In this document: positions 12,141 to 23,859 of the stretch, one piece after another | How positions within the stretch are numbered: position 1 is the first letter of the stretch | Layout of the letters: the number at the start of each line of letters is the position of its first letter | Program-made: the position numbers and the translations under genes | NCBI GenBank assembly: GCA_031472005.1 | Contig: PZJY01000004.1 | Span: 1,152,556 to 1,216,555, forward strand | DNA from: Tetracladium setigerum | Lineage: Eukaryota; Ascomycota; Leotiomycetes; Helotiales | DNA length: 64,000 bases | Direction of reading: 5' to 3' | The notes under the pieces: model-generated | Database searches by the model: none | Seen by the model: only the letters and a program-made list of their open reading frames with translations | Told to the model about the DNA's origin: nothing

Positions 12141-13912
12141 GTTAAAGCAGTCCTACTGATGCTACTTCCGACGGGTATCCTATTCTTGATATACAATAAA
12201 TACGAGAGAGTTCCAGCTTCGGGTACGGGGTGCATGGAACATGACTGTGTCTTGTTTCTAGTAGTGGTGCTGTACTTGATAGACAGTTACAGCTTTTCCA
12301 TGGGGCAATCAATGTAATTGTCAGTATCTGCAAAATAACAATGGGGGTTATGTTGCTTGCTGGTATGTTCCCGAGCCCAAATATTTCCCACCCCGAAACC
12401 CCAAAACAAAATTCAACCGTCCCATTTGAAAAAAAAAAATCTTTTACGTCCCTCTCCATATCACATCAAAGCTTGTCTGGTCGATAATATGATATTTAAA
12501 TAGAAAAAAATCGGTTCCCAACTCAGTATCTCCCGCCTCCAAGCTCAACAGCCCCACCAGTTCCGAACCCCAAGAAACATCTCCCCAGAAAATAGCCCAA
12601 AAAAATTGCAAAAAACATACAACAGCAGGGATTCGCTGGTGGTCACCCACCCAACTACTAATCTACCGATCTAAAGCTTGTGTATGGCAGAGCGGACGGG
12701 ATGCCCAATTCTCTTTAGTCTATGGTCGTATGTGACAGATGGATGAGTTATGTGAGGTTATATGTAAGTTGTTACGTACCTTTGTGTGTTTTTGCTTCAT
12801 TCCCAAGTGCTAGGTTGTGCAGTATCTAGGAGTTTAAATAGATATTGGATTAAAAATATTTAATAATTATGTTCTGTTGTTCCCTATAGATGGCATTATC
12901 AGGTCTTGTTGAAGTGGATGTGGTGGGCGAATTGACTTTTTGCGGAAGAGAATGCTTGGTGTTTTGTTGCCCATCTCATCACTTCAATAGAAATTTTGGA
13001 GATGGTGTGCAATACTACTTTTGAAACTCTGTGGATTAAATCATTTATTTTTTCTTACCTTCTCACATGATCCGCTTTGAGATATTTTGTTGTAGGGCGC
13101 GATGACATCGACCGTTGTGACCTTAGCTCAGCACATACAAATCAGGCGAAGAGTTACTTTTCTCTCTGCAAGTCGTTCACTCAAAAGGTTCAAGAGTAAA
13201 AGCCTTGGGTATTGAATGCATTAGACGGAAATTACCACGTCATATAGAGGTCGTCTCTCTCTAGTTGGTGTCATCTGAGGAGTCGTGCATCCAATGGCAT
13301 GGATATCAAAAACCAACAATACGCCAAGATGATGCATCTGTTCGCCTGGGGTTTTTCTCATCACTTCTGATTTAAGGGAGCAAGGAAACAATGAATGCAG
13401 GAGAAATTTTGCAATTTAATTTGCTTATCATTCGAGTTTATGTTGGTGATCAGATAGAAGGCGTGTTCGAGGCTTTGGAAGCACATTCCCCGCTGTTTAC
13501 ACAATCCCCTGTGCCCGAAATGGCAGATTACCAGTCGTTAGCACTCCAGGTTCCTAGCTATGGGCATCAATTGAATGAACCAGATGAAAAGCAAATGCAA
13601 ATCACAATTATTCGGACGAAATTTGGTCCGCGAGAGGATTTGGCATTTTCACATTCATCTAGATGGAAGCAAGGGAGTGTTCTAAATAGCTCCTCGCTTA
13701 ATTCTTGCCTGTCGTTGGTGGTGGTGAATGAACCAACACCTCGATCCGTAGCTGAACCTCATTCGCAATACTTCACGACAACCCCTCCCTCTCCAGTTTA
13801 TGCCTCTGTCAAATATCTCTCCTGAGACGAAAAAACGATAGCCAGTGTATCAATTTTAACAGAAATCCCTCCCATCTTTAGCCACCTGGAGTTGAAAGCG
13901 CAAGCGAAAATC
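12141..13912. other. intergenic, no supported gene
   Basis: This stretch separates the secreted-protein gene from the P450 fragment. A 144-codon plus ORF at 13391-13825 lies just before the P450 start but shows no domain, signal peptide or splice pattern. The rest is AT-leaning and featureless. Confidence 0.35.
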
Positions 13913-14704
13913 ATGACAGTGATCATGATACTGCTCCAGTCAAGTGCTCTCGTTTGTTTCCGCTGTCAATCAATCTACAAAATTACTCTAACATTTTTTA
14001 GGCACTATGCTATGCACTTGGTAGAGCTTTTTACAACACCACCCTCCACCCTCTCGCATGTTTCACCGGTCCAAAATTCTATGGCGCATTCAACTTCCCT
14101 TGGTTTTGGAACTTCGCCACAGGAAATGGGGTGTATAAGATGAAGGAACTTCACGAGAAGTATGGAGATGTCGTGAGAATTGGACCAAATGCTGTGTCAT
14201 TCATCGGATCCGCTGGGTGGAATGGTATGTTTACTTCAGCTGCCTCTTGTTAATTCATGCGTGCGAAGCTTATTCTCCCCCTACATATGATGTAAAATGC
14301 TTACAATACAATAGACATCAATGCTCGTCATAAGGGACAAAAGGACTATATCCGAGACCCCAAGATCCACCGCCCTCTGCCCGGCACGATTGGTCCAATC
14401 CTGAGTAAGTAAGTACTCCTCTTTTGACTGCGACAATGTGTCCTAAAACCTTCTAGTTTCCCCAACAGAAGACAATCCACGCTACCGTCGCGTCCTTGCC
14501 TATGCCTTCTCTGACTCGGCGCTTCGATACCAAGAAACCATTATTCTCGAATACTGCGCCAAGCTCGTTACGCGCCTCTCGGAAGTATGCCAGAACGAAC
14601 AGAAAGTCGACCTCGTATTCTGGTTCAACAGCGTCGCATTTGACATTATGGGAAATTTGTGGCTGGGAAGATCGTTCGACTCGCTGGAGACTGGAACGGT
14701 ATAA
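13913..14704 (+). pseudogene. Cytochrome P450, 5' fragment only
   Basis: Four exons with intact splice sites (13913-13951, 14002-14224, 14315-14404, 14457-14698) read through in frame for 198 residues. They give a short N-terminal membrane anchor, the proline/glycine hinge (FYNTTLHPLACFTGPK), then LHEKYGDVVRIGPNAVSFI and a helix-C/D region (RYRRVLAYAFSDSALRYQE), as in fungal microsomal P450s. After LETGT the frame meets GTATAA. Reading it as a donor (intron 14699-14814) adds only about 15 unrelated codons before TAG. The I helix, ExxR, PERF and haem-binding Cys motif that should follow over about 300 residues are absent down to the next gene at 15855. This is a truncated, non-catalytic remnant. 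Because the retained part has no stops or broken splice sites, the loss of the 3' part looks recent. Confidence 0.8.
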
Positions 14705-15854
14705 GAAGATACCCAGTCACTTTCTCCTTATTCCGATGTATTTGACATTGCTAAACTCATCTTGCCTTTTTCTGTCCAACCCGTCCACACAAACAAAACA
14801 CCTAACATTAACAGAACTTTAGTATCGTAAAAAATATATTTTTTTTGTACTCCTCCGCATAGTTCAAGACTGCCAAATGGACAAAATAGAGATTACGTGG
14901 TATAAATTGGTGACCTATACGGATTGTTGTTATGAGCCCGACCAGTGGGTAACAGCAATTTCATGTCGCTTTCGTCAGCCACGTCCCATAAGTTCGTATA
15001 CTAACCAATACTGTTATCTTCATGTCCTGAATTTTCGTCCCCAAATCCAAAATCGAGGCTATAATCACTACTTTGTAATTTGATTTGATACCGCTATCAA
15101 GTTCATCACCTGCATATCAGCTTTCCACAAGGCTGAAACCATACTCCTTCATCCACGTTTGCACAGGGTAAGCCTGCAGGAAGAGTCTTGCATGTGTTTC
15201 AAGTCTATATGCACGCAGCAAAAACTCCCCACCTGATCTCCACCCTCCTTCTTCAACGTTCTAAACAGCATAAGGTTGACGCTAATAGTGCTTATTCCAA
15301 TTGAAATAGTGCTTAAATCAGTAGCGTGCAACTCGCCAAGTCGTGATGATCTGGATTCTGGTCTGGCCCGTTCCCGAGCGACCTAGCCTCACTCTCAGCC
15401 AGCCAGAATGAACGTGAAGACCTTCAGAAAGCCGTTCCAGCGCCACAAATCAGCTTCTGTTTTCATGAGCAGAACGTAATCAACGAATGAGTTTGAGTAC
15501 AGAATGCACATGGGAAACTTGGGAGGGCATTCCAAGAATGTGATTTTCAGCTGAAAACTGTCATAATTGCATAGATCCAGTCGTTGGTGCCGTAAAAAGC
15601 CTCATGGCAGTTTCAAAACCACGTTTGTTGACAACTCATCAGCTTGATGAGAATACCAGGGAATCAGCTGAGAAATAAAGTTGTTGACTGCATATTGCAC
15701 CACAAGGCGGGGTAGAGTAGCGCTTATGGCATGAGAACAGTATACTATCTTTTTTGACGAAGTATATAATGCCATTGAATTCTGCGAGTACCCAGAGCCT
15801 ATATTAATCCAAGAAAGAACCAAGCACTTCAAACAAGACCTCATACACCCAAAG
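14705..15854. other. gap between P450 fragment and phospholipase gene
   Basis: The missing two thirds of the P450 would be expected here, but no frame shows the haem loop or ExxR motif. A T8 run occurs near 14839. The last few hundred bases are the promoter of the phospholipase gene. I see no other feature. Confidence 0.4.
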
Positions 15855-18146
15855 ATGTCTTCTCGTCTCTCAGCCGAAAAGGTTCAAGCCCTTCCAGAAT
15901 TCCCAGATCAATCTCCTCCTATCTCACCAGGCCAATACGTCCTCAAGTATGATGAAGAGAAGAGTGCTTTTGGTGAAGGTCCCAAGATCGAGCACCAGAT
16001 CTGGTTCACAACTCCTGTAGGTTTTTCCCCGAATACTACACTTCCTCTATTCTTTGTAAAAGATAAATTCTGACAAAACCTTCTTTTAGCCATTGGAACT
16101 TGAGACAATCAAGAGAATCGATCGTCTTCAACTGGTTGCACAATCTCACGATCAGGGTTTCGCTGATGATGAGACGGCGGGAAATGTAAGCACATCCGAG
16201 TACAATCAATTTTCTCATTATAATAAGAACTCGACTGATATCTGAGCTGTACAGTGGACATGGCTTGAGATGACCATCTTTGAAACGGAACTAGATACAA
16301 CTCCAAAAATTAAGGATGGTGTTGAACTTACATGGATCAGTCACCCCAACCATTTCAAGCAAGAGGAATATGACTGGGTATGTAAATAGTATTGAAACCG
16401 CCGTGTATACGTATTTACCATACCGTATTGACAAGTGCGAAAGGCATGGGGCAAAGTCTTCAAAAGCGATCACGACCTGCTGCGAAACCTCGAGGAGGGA
16501 AATGTAATCGCGATCCGTCTCTGCGTCCGATTCCAAGGATGGGAAATCTGGGCTCAAAAGGGTCATTTGATCTTTGACATGGGCAAACCAAGAGGTATGT
16601 CCATCTTACTTATCTTACTGTCTGTCTAGATTGCAAAAACTTGGAGTGGCTGGTCATATCTTTTTTCTAACCACCACGCCACACAGAAAAAGAACCCGTG
16701 GAATACAAGGCCGCAGTCGATAATGTCGAGAGTCTCTCATCCATCATGAACGACATCAACAAAGAAGTACAACCGCCTGGATTTGCACCTATTAAGGTGA
16801 ATTCGCTACTTCGTGCTGAGATTATGACTGTGGATGGAGCGCCGCTTCGTGTGCTTTCTATGGGTTTGTTCTTTCCTCTCCCAAGAATGTGAATACGGGA
16901 GATGAAAAATAAGCTGACGTGGAACGATTTGCGTAGATGGAGGTGGAGTGCGTGGTTTATCGAGTTTGTATTTGTTGAAGGCTGTCATGGAGGAGATAGC
17001 ACCAGGCAAAAATTTGAAGCCTTGCGAGGTATTCGATATGATTGGAGGTACAAGTACTGGCGGGTAAGAGTTCCATTTCCTTTTCTCCTATTCGAACAAG
17101 ACTGACAGTGGGTACCTAGCTTGATAGCTATCATGCTTGGCCGTTTGAAGATGTCGGTCCAAGATTGCATAGATGAATACAATCTCGTCATGGGCAAAGT
17201 ATTCGTCCCAAAATGGGACATCACGAAGAAATTCGACACAGTCACTGGCGGTCAGGCATATGACTCCGATGTGTTGGAGGCAGTCATTCGAGACCTCGTC
17301 GGTCGGAAGTTGGGTAATAAAGATGCCCTCCTCCTGGATGAAAGTAGCGAAGTCAAGTGCAAAGTGTAAGTACAGTACACATACTGCCCCGGCCCAGCCC
17401 TTCCAATTCGCCCCCCTACCTAGGATGAGAAGAACACTGTTGATATTTCCGACCTTTATAGCTTCGTAATGGCAGTTTTCGAAGATGCCCCAGGAAACCG
17501 CGGACCCATCTACCTTCGCTCCTACAAGAACGAGTACGATGACACCCTACTCCCTCAATTCCGCTCCGCAATCCCAAGCATCAAAATCTGGCAAGCCGCT
17601 CGCGCCACCTCAGCCGCTCCAACCTACTTCCGCCCTATGGAAGTAGCAGGCTATAAGCTCCTCGACGGCGGTCTCGGAGCCAACAACCCACTCGGCTGGC
17701 TCTGGTTAGAAGTCTGGGCCATCTTCGGTCCCCGCCGCTCGACCTCTGTCTTCCTCAGTCTCGGCACCGGCATTCCACCCAACAAATCCCTCTCAGGAAT
17801 CACCGGTCTCGTCACTAATGTGTCCGGTGTGGCGACTAATTCGGAGATAACGCATATTCTGATGCGAAATCTGATTAATGCCTATGCGCCGTCGCCGCGG
17901 CAGACGAAGTATTGGAGATTGAATGTTGGGACGGAGATTCCTGCGCATGATGAGATTGAGAAGAGTCGGATTTGGGGTACAACGACGGTGACGAAGAAGT
18001 TGAATGATTTTGCGGATCCGGGTGAGATGGATAATTTGAAGACGTTGCCAAAGTTGATTGAGTTGACGAAGGGTTATATTAAGGAGCAGGAGGTGGCTAT
18101 TAAGGCGTGTGCGGCCAAATTGAAGGGGACTTTGTCAGATAATTAG
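15855..18146 (+). CDS. Patatin-like phospholipase
   Basis: Eight exons (15855-16016, 16090-16185, 16255-16377, 16444-16594, 16687-16863, 16937-17063, 17120-17365, 17462-18146) encode 588 residues with every junction in phase. The catalytic elements are all present: the oxyanion-hole loop DGGGVRG, the nucleophile elbow GTSTGG (Ser in GxSxG), and the catalytic Asp in DGGLGANNP. This is the Ser-Asp dyad of patatin/iPLA2-type lipases, which remove acyl chains from phospholipids or neutral lipids. The first 280 or so residues precede the lipase domain and have no family I recognise. There is no signal peptide, so it is probably cytosolic. The GTSTG elbow is split by the intron 17064-17119. The 3' exon is GC-richer at third positions than the 5' exons. 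Confidence 0.9.
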
Positions 18147-19020
18147 CTTTATGGGAAAACGAATGAGAACTGGAAGTATTTGATAAAGCATCGCAAACAA
18201 GACATCGTGTTAAGAAGAGTCCAAAAACTGGCTCTGTTCACCGAACTACATATCTACCCAGTCAAGGAACGCCACAGCTAGCTCGCTCGAAGTTGATCAA
18301 GTGAGCAACACAACCAAGCTTCCACTTTGCCTCGCTCAACACCCTTAGTCACCCAACTCTCTCCTCTCTGAACTGGTACAGATATCTTTACCACTTAAGC
18401 AAGCCATGGTCAAGCATGTAACTAGTGCAATGCAGAAGCCAGTGCGTTACTGATTCATTTCTGCAACGCCAAAGCAATGAATGGTGTACTGCCCATAAGT
18501 ATGAAAACTCTCGTAGCTACACGCTTCGGTTCATCGGTAAGCGAGAAAGTAGGTAAACACTGCTCCTTGTTCCATCACCCCACTCATTTCACAGCATTGA
18601 TTCCTTCGCTAGAAGTGATTCAAATTTTCCCAGGACCCCTTGAAATACTCTCAAACTTACGAAAATAAATTCCAACGTAAAATCAAGTGCATGCGCAACC
18701 CCCTTGCAGCCATACCACCAAAACAACAAAAAGGGTTTACTACACCCTGTCTATAAACTATCTCAAATTAGGCTACCTATTCTCTTTCTTCCTTTCGTTC
18801 TTTCTTCCTTCCGTCTTCTCTCTCCTCTTTCCCCCTTCTAAAATACAAAAGTCGAGAGGTATATAAAACTCGATCACTAATCAATATGGTATAATACAAA
18901 TCCCCCCTAAGCTTTTCCACCAGCTCAGCTTCCTCCCTCCAGATTTTCCATCCAACTCCAGCAATTAAAAAAATAAAAGAAAGTTCTTTTCCTTCCGTGC
19001 AGGCGCAAATTTTCGAATTT
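18147..19020. other. convergent 3' region, no gene seen
   Basis: Two genes point toward each other here, so both 3' UTRs and terminators lie inside. There is a pyrimidine-rich CTTTC/CTTCC tract at 18780-18840. A minus ORF at 18777-19157 overlaps the 3' end of the zinc-finger-like gene in another frame and is not supported. Confidence 0.4.
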
Positions 19021-20950
19021 CTATACATCCATTCCCAATACTGATTTTGCCTCAATTGAGTCAACTCCCATTTCTTCCCCAAACGCACCGCCACCACCAA
19101 CTCCGGACTCATTGATAATCCCTTCCATTCCACTACCGCCATTCTTCGCTGCCCCATTCTGCAATCGAAATCCTTGATTCGTGATATCGCTCAGATCATT
19201 AAGTTCAGCATATGAGTCGTCTTCCTCCATATCTGCATCCGCATCAGCATCGCTCCCTATACTCTCCAACCCATTCGACATCGGCATCGACGTAGAATGA
19301 TTGTGATTCATCGCTGGGGGAATTTGATTTGGTGGTGGATTACGACGGGTTGGGACTGGGATTGGTCGCGGACCCGAGTTTTGGTTCTGATTGGGAGTAT
19401 TGTTGCTGTTGATGTCTTGTTCGGTGTCAACGGGCGAAAGAAGCATAGCTGAGCCGCCGCTTAGACTTCGCTGGTTGGAAAGACCGCCTTTGGATTCGCC
19501 TCTGGCTTCTCGGATGACTTCTTTCCAGCGCCCTATTGCTCGTTCGATGATGATGTCGAGATTCTCGCTGCGGTCGTGAAGTGTGTAACCGACTGAATTC
19601 TTAAAACCAGATGAAGCAGCCATCTCGCCAATTGCATTTATTGAGTCTTGGCTGAAAGGAATCGTTTTTGGGGAACGAATCGGAATTCCCTTGGCTGTTG
19701 TAGTCGACTAAGCTCGTTGTTTTGGATCTTGAGATGTGCCACATTTTGCTTTTCGTGTTCTTTCTCCTGTTTGAGTTTTTGAATCTCTAGTGATTTTCTG
19801 CCCACACTGCGTGCTAATTCAAGTGTCCAGATTTCTGCTCTGCGAAGATTGGAGAGAGAGTTCCACGCTGCGAATACTTGATGTATGTGGGAGTTGATTT
19901 TGGATTCAAGCTCTACGGCTTCGTGTTCGGCCCGAATAGCTTGAGCAGCTATGTCGTCTTCTGGAGAGAGGTAGCTAGGCGGTGGGGGGTAGCTTAGGTC
20001 GTCTACTGGTTCGGTGCTAGTTATTGCGAGTGTATTGCGGTAGTTGCGGAAGACGGCCGAGAAGTGAGAGCGTATTGCCTCATACTGCTCATCTCCTGGT
20101 GGTGATATGTCCCAACAACTCGGGTTCGGTATGGGTGTTGAACTGTGAAGAGTTGGCGGAGGTGGAAGACAGTGCAGACAGAGAGCAGGAAAATCGAGTG
20201 TGAGGGGGTCATAGTCAAATATTTCGAGTCCGGCCATGTATTTTCGGCTGGAAAAAAGTTAGATAGGATTTGCCAATGTTTTGGAAGACTTACTTTGCTG
20301 CACGTAGAGACCCCAACAATTCTCTCAAGGCCAATTCCGCAGCTCTAGCGTTATCCAAAGCTTCCGTCATCTTCTGTTTCTGATCAAATGTAGATTTGGC
20401 CAGTATCTGCCTGCTCACTTTCCTCGACCGAAGTTCCCCCGGCGCATGTCTCGCTCTTCTCCATCCTGACTTCCCATATCCGCGTTTCTGGGAGGAGGTA
20501 TATGATTCATGACGCCCGTTGCCTCCCAGCCAGGCACACCAATGCTGGTCCTTGGTTTCCCATTGTAGAGTATGTTTGAAGTCCCCAGCTCATCCCTTCT
20601 CAAACTTGGACTTCTATCCCCCGCGCTATCTCCTCTCTCGGACTCTTCCTCTCATTCGTCCCCGGCGTGCCCGCAGGCGTTGAGTCCTCCCTCTTCCGTA
20701 ATGAAGTTCGCGGCTGTCTGCGTGTAATGCCTCCCCGCATCCTGCGTATCTCATCGATATCGTGTACGCCATCAGGGGGCTTGGGATTCTTTTCCCTTAT
20801 GTACAGATCTAGATGTCTCCCCAAAGAAGACGAGGTACACATCTGATTGCAGAAAGGACATGCCTTGTCTTTGGGCGCACTCCCGACCCTGCTGCCGCCA
20901 TTTATCGAGGTATCAGCATTGGAGCCGGGTGTTCCAATTCGATCGGCCAT
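19021..20950 (-). CDS. Conserved fungal zinc-finger-like protein of unknown function, frame broken three times
   Basis: The N-terminus has CPFCNQMCTSSSLGRHLDLY followed by KPPDGVHDIDEIRRMRGGIT, a CxxC...H block that I recall from uncharacterised Aspergillus proteins. Other matching blocks are GWEATGVMNHIPPPR, ALDNARAAELALRELLGS and IFDYDPLTLDFPALCLHC. Late in the protein an Asp/Glu- and Asn-rich low-complexity region follows a helical segment (RAIGRWKEVIREARG). One clear intron is 20293-20248. The reading frame must step three times: near 20640-20660, at a C5 run at 20435-20439, and at a G4 run at 19670-19673. Each step corresponds to one missing base, and total exon length plus three equals 629 codons. 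Alternatives are a short intron with weak GTCAGG donor for the second step, or real decay. Function is unknown. Confidence 0.55.
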
Positions 20951-21693
20951 TGATATGATCGCGCTCGAAGGGGAGATGGCTATCGCATTTGAGAAGATAT
21001 AGGGTGGATAAATCGAGGGATCTCGTTAGCTGTCCTCAACCTATGGAAGTTTGAAGCAAAAGGGCTTCCAGGTGCTGCTCAGGTCATCAATGGTAAAGGT
21101 TGACGATTCAGCAGCAGCTCAAGGGGTTTGTGCTTTTGACATGTCCATCGGGGTGGATTAAGTATTTTGCTAACCTCAGGGATGTTCGGTTACCCTGGCC
21201 TGAGCTAGCTAGCCTGCACATCATCAACCCGCGCCCTGTAGGACCAATCACGGCACGACCATGAGAGTGCGGATAGGAGCTCTCTCAAAGGAGAATTAAA
21301 TGGTAAATAATAATAATAAGGGGTACCTAAGTACCTGCGTCTGGGAGTTGCAGTTGTCTAGCTCTATCATTTGTGGGCGTTGACAAGATGACAGGATGAC
21401 AAGATAACATTAATGCGGCGAGAGGAATATTCTTTCTTGTGGAGGGTTGCGAACTGGAATGACGGTTAGGGTGACACACGAAGAAACCAACATTCAATTA
21501 TATCTTGCCCCCAATCCGCACATCACTCGCAAGTTGTAAAGATCCTTCATTTAACGCCAGTCTAGACTACCATTCCTTGTAATCCATTCCTCATCCCATG
21601 CCCATGCCTTCATAACTCTACCCATGATTTGCCTTAGATGCCATCGCCAGAACAGAATGTACCACGAACCAGAAAACTGCTGAAAATGCCACA
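20951..21693. promoter_or_regulatory. gap between REI1 3' end and the zinc-finger-like gene
   Basis: Both flanking genes are on the minus strand, so this 743-bp gap holds the promoter of the 20950 gene and the 3' UTR of REI1. It includes an AAT/TAA triplet run at 21303-21320. There are no ORFs with coding character. Confidence 0.4.
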
Positions 21694-23367
21694 TCATTGA
21701 AGGAGAGGATCCTAATCATCATGTTAGTATTGAAAAACAAATATATGACAGATGGTGACTCGAGATGACTTACCCTGAAATGCTTTTGCATGTTGGCTTG
21801 CTTGTTGTTTTTCCACTCGTTTTTTCGCTGGGCACGCTCTTCAACCTTTTTAGATCTCTTGATTTCTGTGGCGACTTCTTTCTTCTTCTCGGCAGTCACG
21901 CCAACCATACCTCGACCACCCGTGCCACGATTTGTAAGAGCTCTACCACGTTCACGCTCGTTAAAGCGGGCAACTCGTTCGTCGACCTCTTCTTCTGATG
22001 AATCTGATCCTCGAGCCGCTTCAATGGCAAGTTGTTCTTGTCGCTCAGCCGGTGAAGGGTGGTTGACTAGGTTCTGTCTGAAATACTTGTTCAACGAACG
22101 ATGACCCGCAGTTCTACCAGATGGGAGATGAAGTTCATATTCGGAGTGGTAGACTGCGTGAGTTTGCTTGTGAGCGTGAGGACGTTTAGGTGTAGCAATA
22201 TCGTCCGAGTCGTCGACAGAAGACTCGGAACCGTCAGTCTCCCATCCATCTGCATCCTCCATATCCTCATCATCGTCACTGCTGATCTTGGCTCTACGCT
22301 TTGCGCCCAACTTCACACCACCACTTTCCTTCTCTGGGACGCCGTCTTCCGAGTCAGATTCCTCATCCCCGTAGTCTGAATAAGTGCTTCTGAAATCGTA
22401 AAACTCTCCAATCTCAAGCTGCTCCTCTTCCGTGTGGAATGGGATTTTGCAGTGTCCCTTATCCCTCATGTGGGTTTGAAGACCGAATACAGATGGCTTT
22501 AATTTACCACAGTATAAACATTCGTGGAACTCATGGATCTTCTCGTACAATGAAGCAACCAAGCCCTCCAAGTTGACCAAGAACTCTCGTTCCGGGATGA
22601 ACATGCCGTGAATTCTCTCCATGTGGCCCGTGTTCAACTCGACAGAAGTAGACTCAAAGTTGCAGAATAGACAGCGCTTCAAGGACTTTTCGAGTGGGAC
22701 ACCTGCATCCGTGGCCGAGTCTGTCGTCTCGGATTCAGCTTTCTCCAACTCGGCGGAGTGAGTAGGTCGAGATGGTCGTCGGGTTGCATTTGGAATCTCC
22801 TTCAAGGTTGTCTTGTTGATCCCGTCCACGACCTCGTTGAACTCATCCTCGGCGTCCGAGTCGATTTCATCCTTGTTGACAATAGTTGGCTCGCCGAGCG
22901 AAAAAGTCGAGCTGATCACGGAGCGATCATCATCCTCTGCCTTTCTATTTCCTGCATAAGCTAGCTTCGCCTTGTGCTTTTGGCTTCCCAGATGATTTTG
23001 ATATGCATTCTCGCTGAAGTATGTTCGGGCGCAGACAGTGCAAGACTTTTCGAAGGCGGCTTTGGTCGCAGCAGCGGAAGAGGTCGCCTGGGCTTGGAGA
23101 ACCTTTTCGGTGAAGACTTCGGAAGAGATTGGCGGAAGAGATGTAACACGGCGCTTCAAGTTGTATCGGCTGTGAGTTGTGTTAGATTATATGTGCGCAG
23201 GGTAAGCAATCAACTTACTGCCAATCCGTTCGCATATGACCCCGCTGCAGCTCACTGTTTCTGAACGCTACCTGGCAGGTGTTGCATGTATACGGGTGAG
23301 ACGACGCAATATCTGCGGGTGCTCCAGTACTTGTCGCAGGCACTCTGCTGGAAGTTATGGAAGCCAT
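21694..23367 (-). CDS. REI1: Cytoplasmic 60S subunit biogenesis factor Rei1
   Basis: Exons 23367-23219, 23169-21774 and 21711-21694 encode 520 residues in frame. Four C2H2-type zinc fingers are visible: near residues 26-50 (CNTC...H, ending in the typical DWHRYNLKRRV), CTVCARTYFSENAYQNHLGS, CLFCNFES...H, and CLYCGKLKPSVFGLQTHMRD. An acidic region and the conserved LPSGRTAGHRSLNKYFRQNL block follow. Rei1 acts late in cytoplasmic 60S maturation, helping to release and recycle Arx1, and its C-terminus probes the peptide exit tunnel. The last intron (21773-21712) restores the short C-terminal exon DPLLQ after HFR; if it is not spliced, the frame runs on to 21618 with an unrelated tail. The gene is divergent from the HECT ligase at 23860, and about 490 bp are shared as promoter. 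Confidence 0.93.
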
Positions 23368-23859
23368 CGTCGTGGATTCGAGAATAATTCTCAGTGGCGA
23401 GTTGCAAACACACTAACAAGTCGATAAGAAAATCCGATTGTGATGTCAGAGGGACAAGGCGAGGGACTTTTTCGTAGATATTTGGTTTAGGGGTGGTCCA
23501 GAGTTAGGCAAAGTCCTTCCAGAATATTTCGCAGAGATTCCAGTTGACTGAAGAAAGTGCGACAGTAAAATGTCAATTTCGGTGTTTTTGTTTGGAAGTC
23601 GAAGATGCATTTTCTTGGTGGGGGTTTTCCATCGGATCGGGCATCATTACCAAGACGTGCGCCAAGAATGCGCTTACATAAACACGTGCTTGTAAATCGA
23701 GACACGGCTGCGGTCGAGGCGAGGACGAGCGAGGCAAAAGAAAGGTGCGCAAGTCGAAGACCAAGTCAGCATCGTCACAACAACACAAATCACTCGGCTC
23801 ATGACATCCCCGATTCCTTCACGCCCGTCATCTCCATCTAATCAAGACCTGCGCATGTA
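23368..23859. promoter_or_regulatory. shared divergent promoter, REI1 / HECT ligase
   Basis: This 492-bp space separates the start codons of two head-to-head genes. I see no clear TATA box. It is a plausible bidirectional promoter by position only. Confidence 0.45.

Noticed and set aside
13391..13825. 144-codon plus ORF just upstream of the P450
   Set aside because: No domain, signal peptide or splice link; the P450 has its own start with a membrane anchor.
21618..21711. Longer REI1 C-terminus (ORF open to 21618) or a frameshift before DPLLQ
   Set aside because: Splicing 21773-21712 after AGG brings GAT CCT CTC CTT CAA TGA into frame, giving the conserved DPLLQ end; exon lengths sum to 521 codons. 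The run-on tail is unspliced intron plus another frame.
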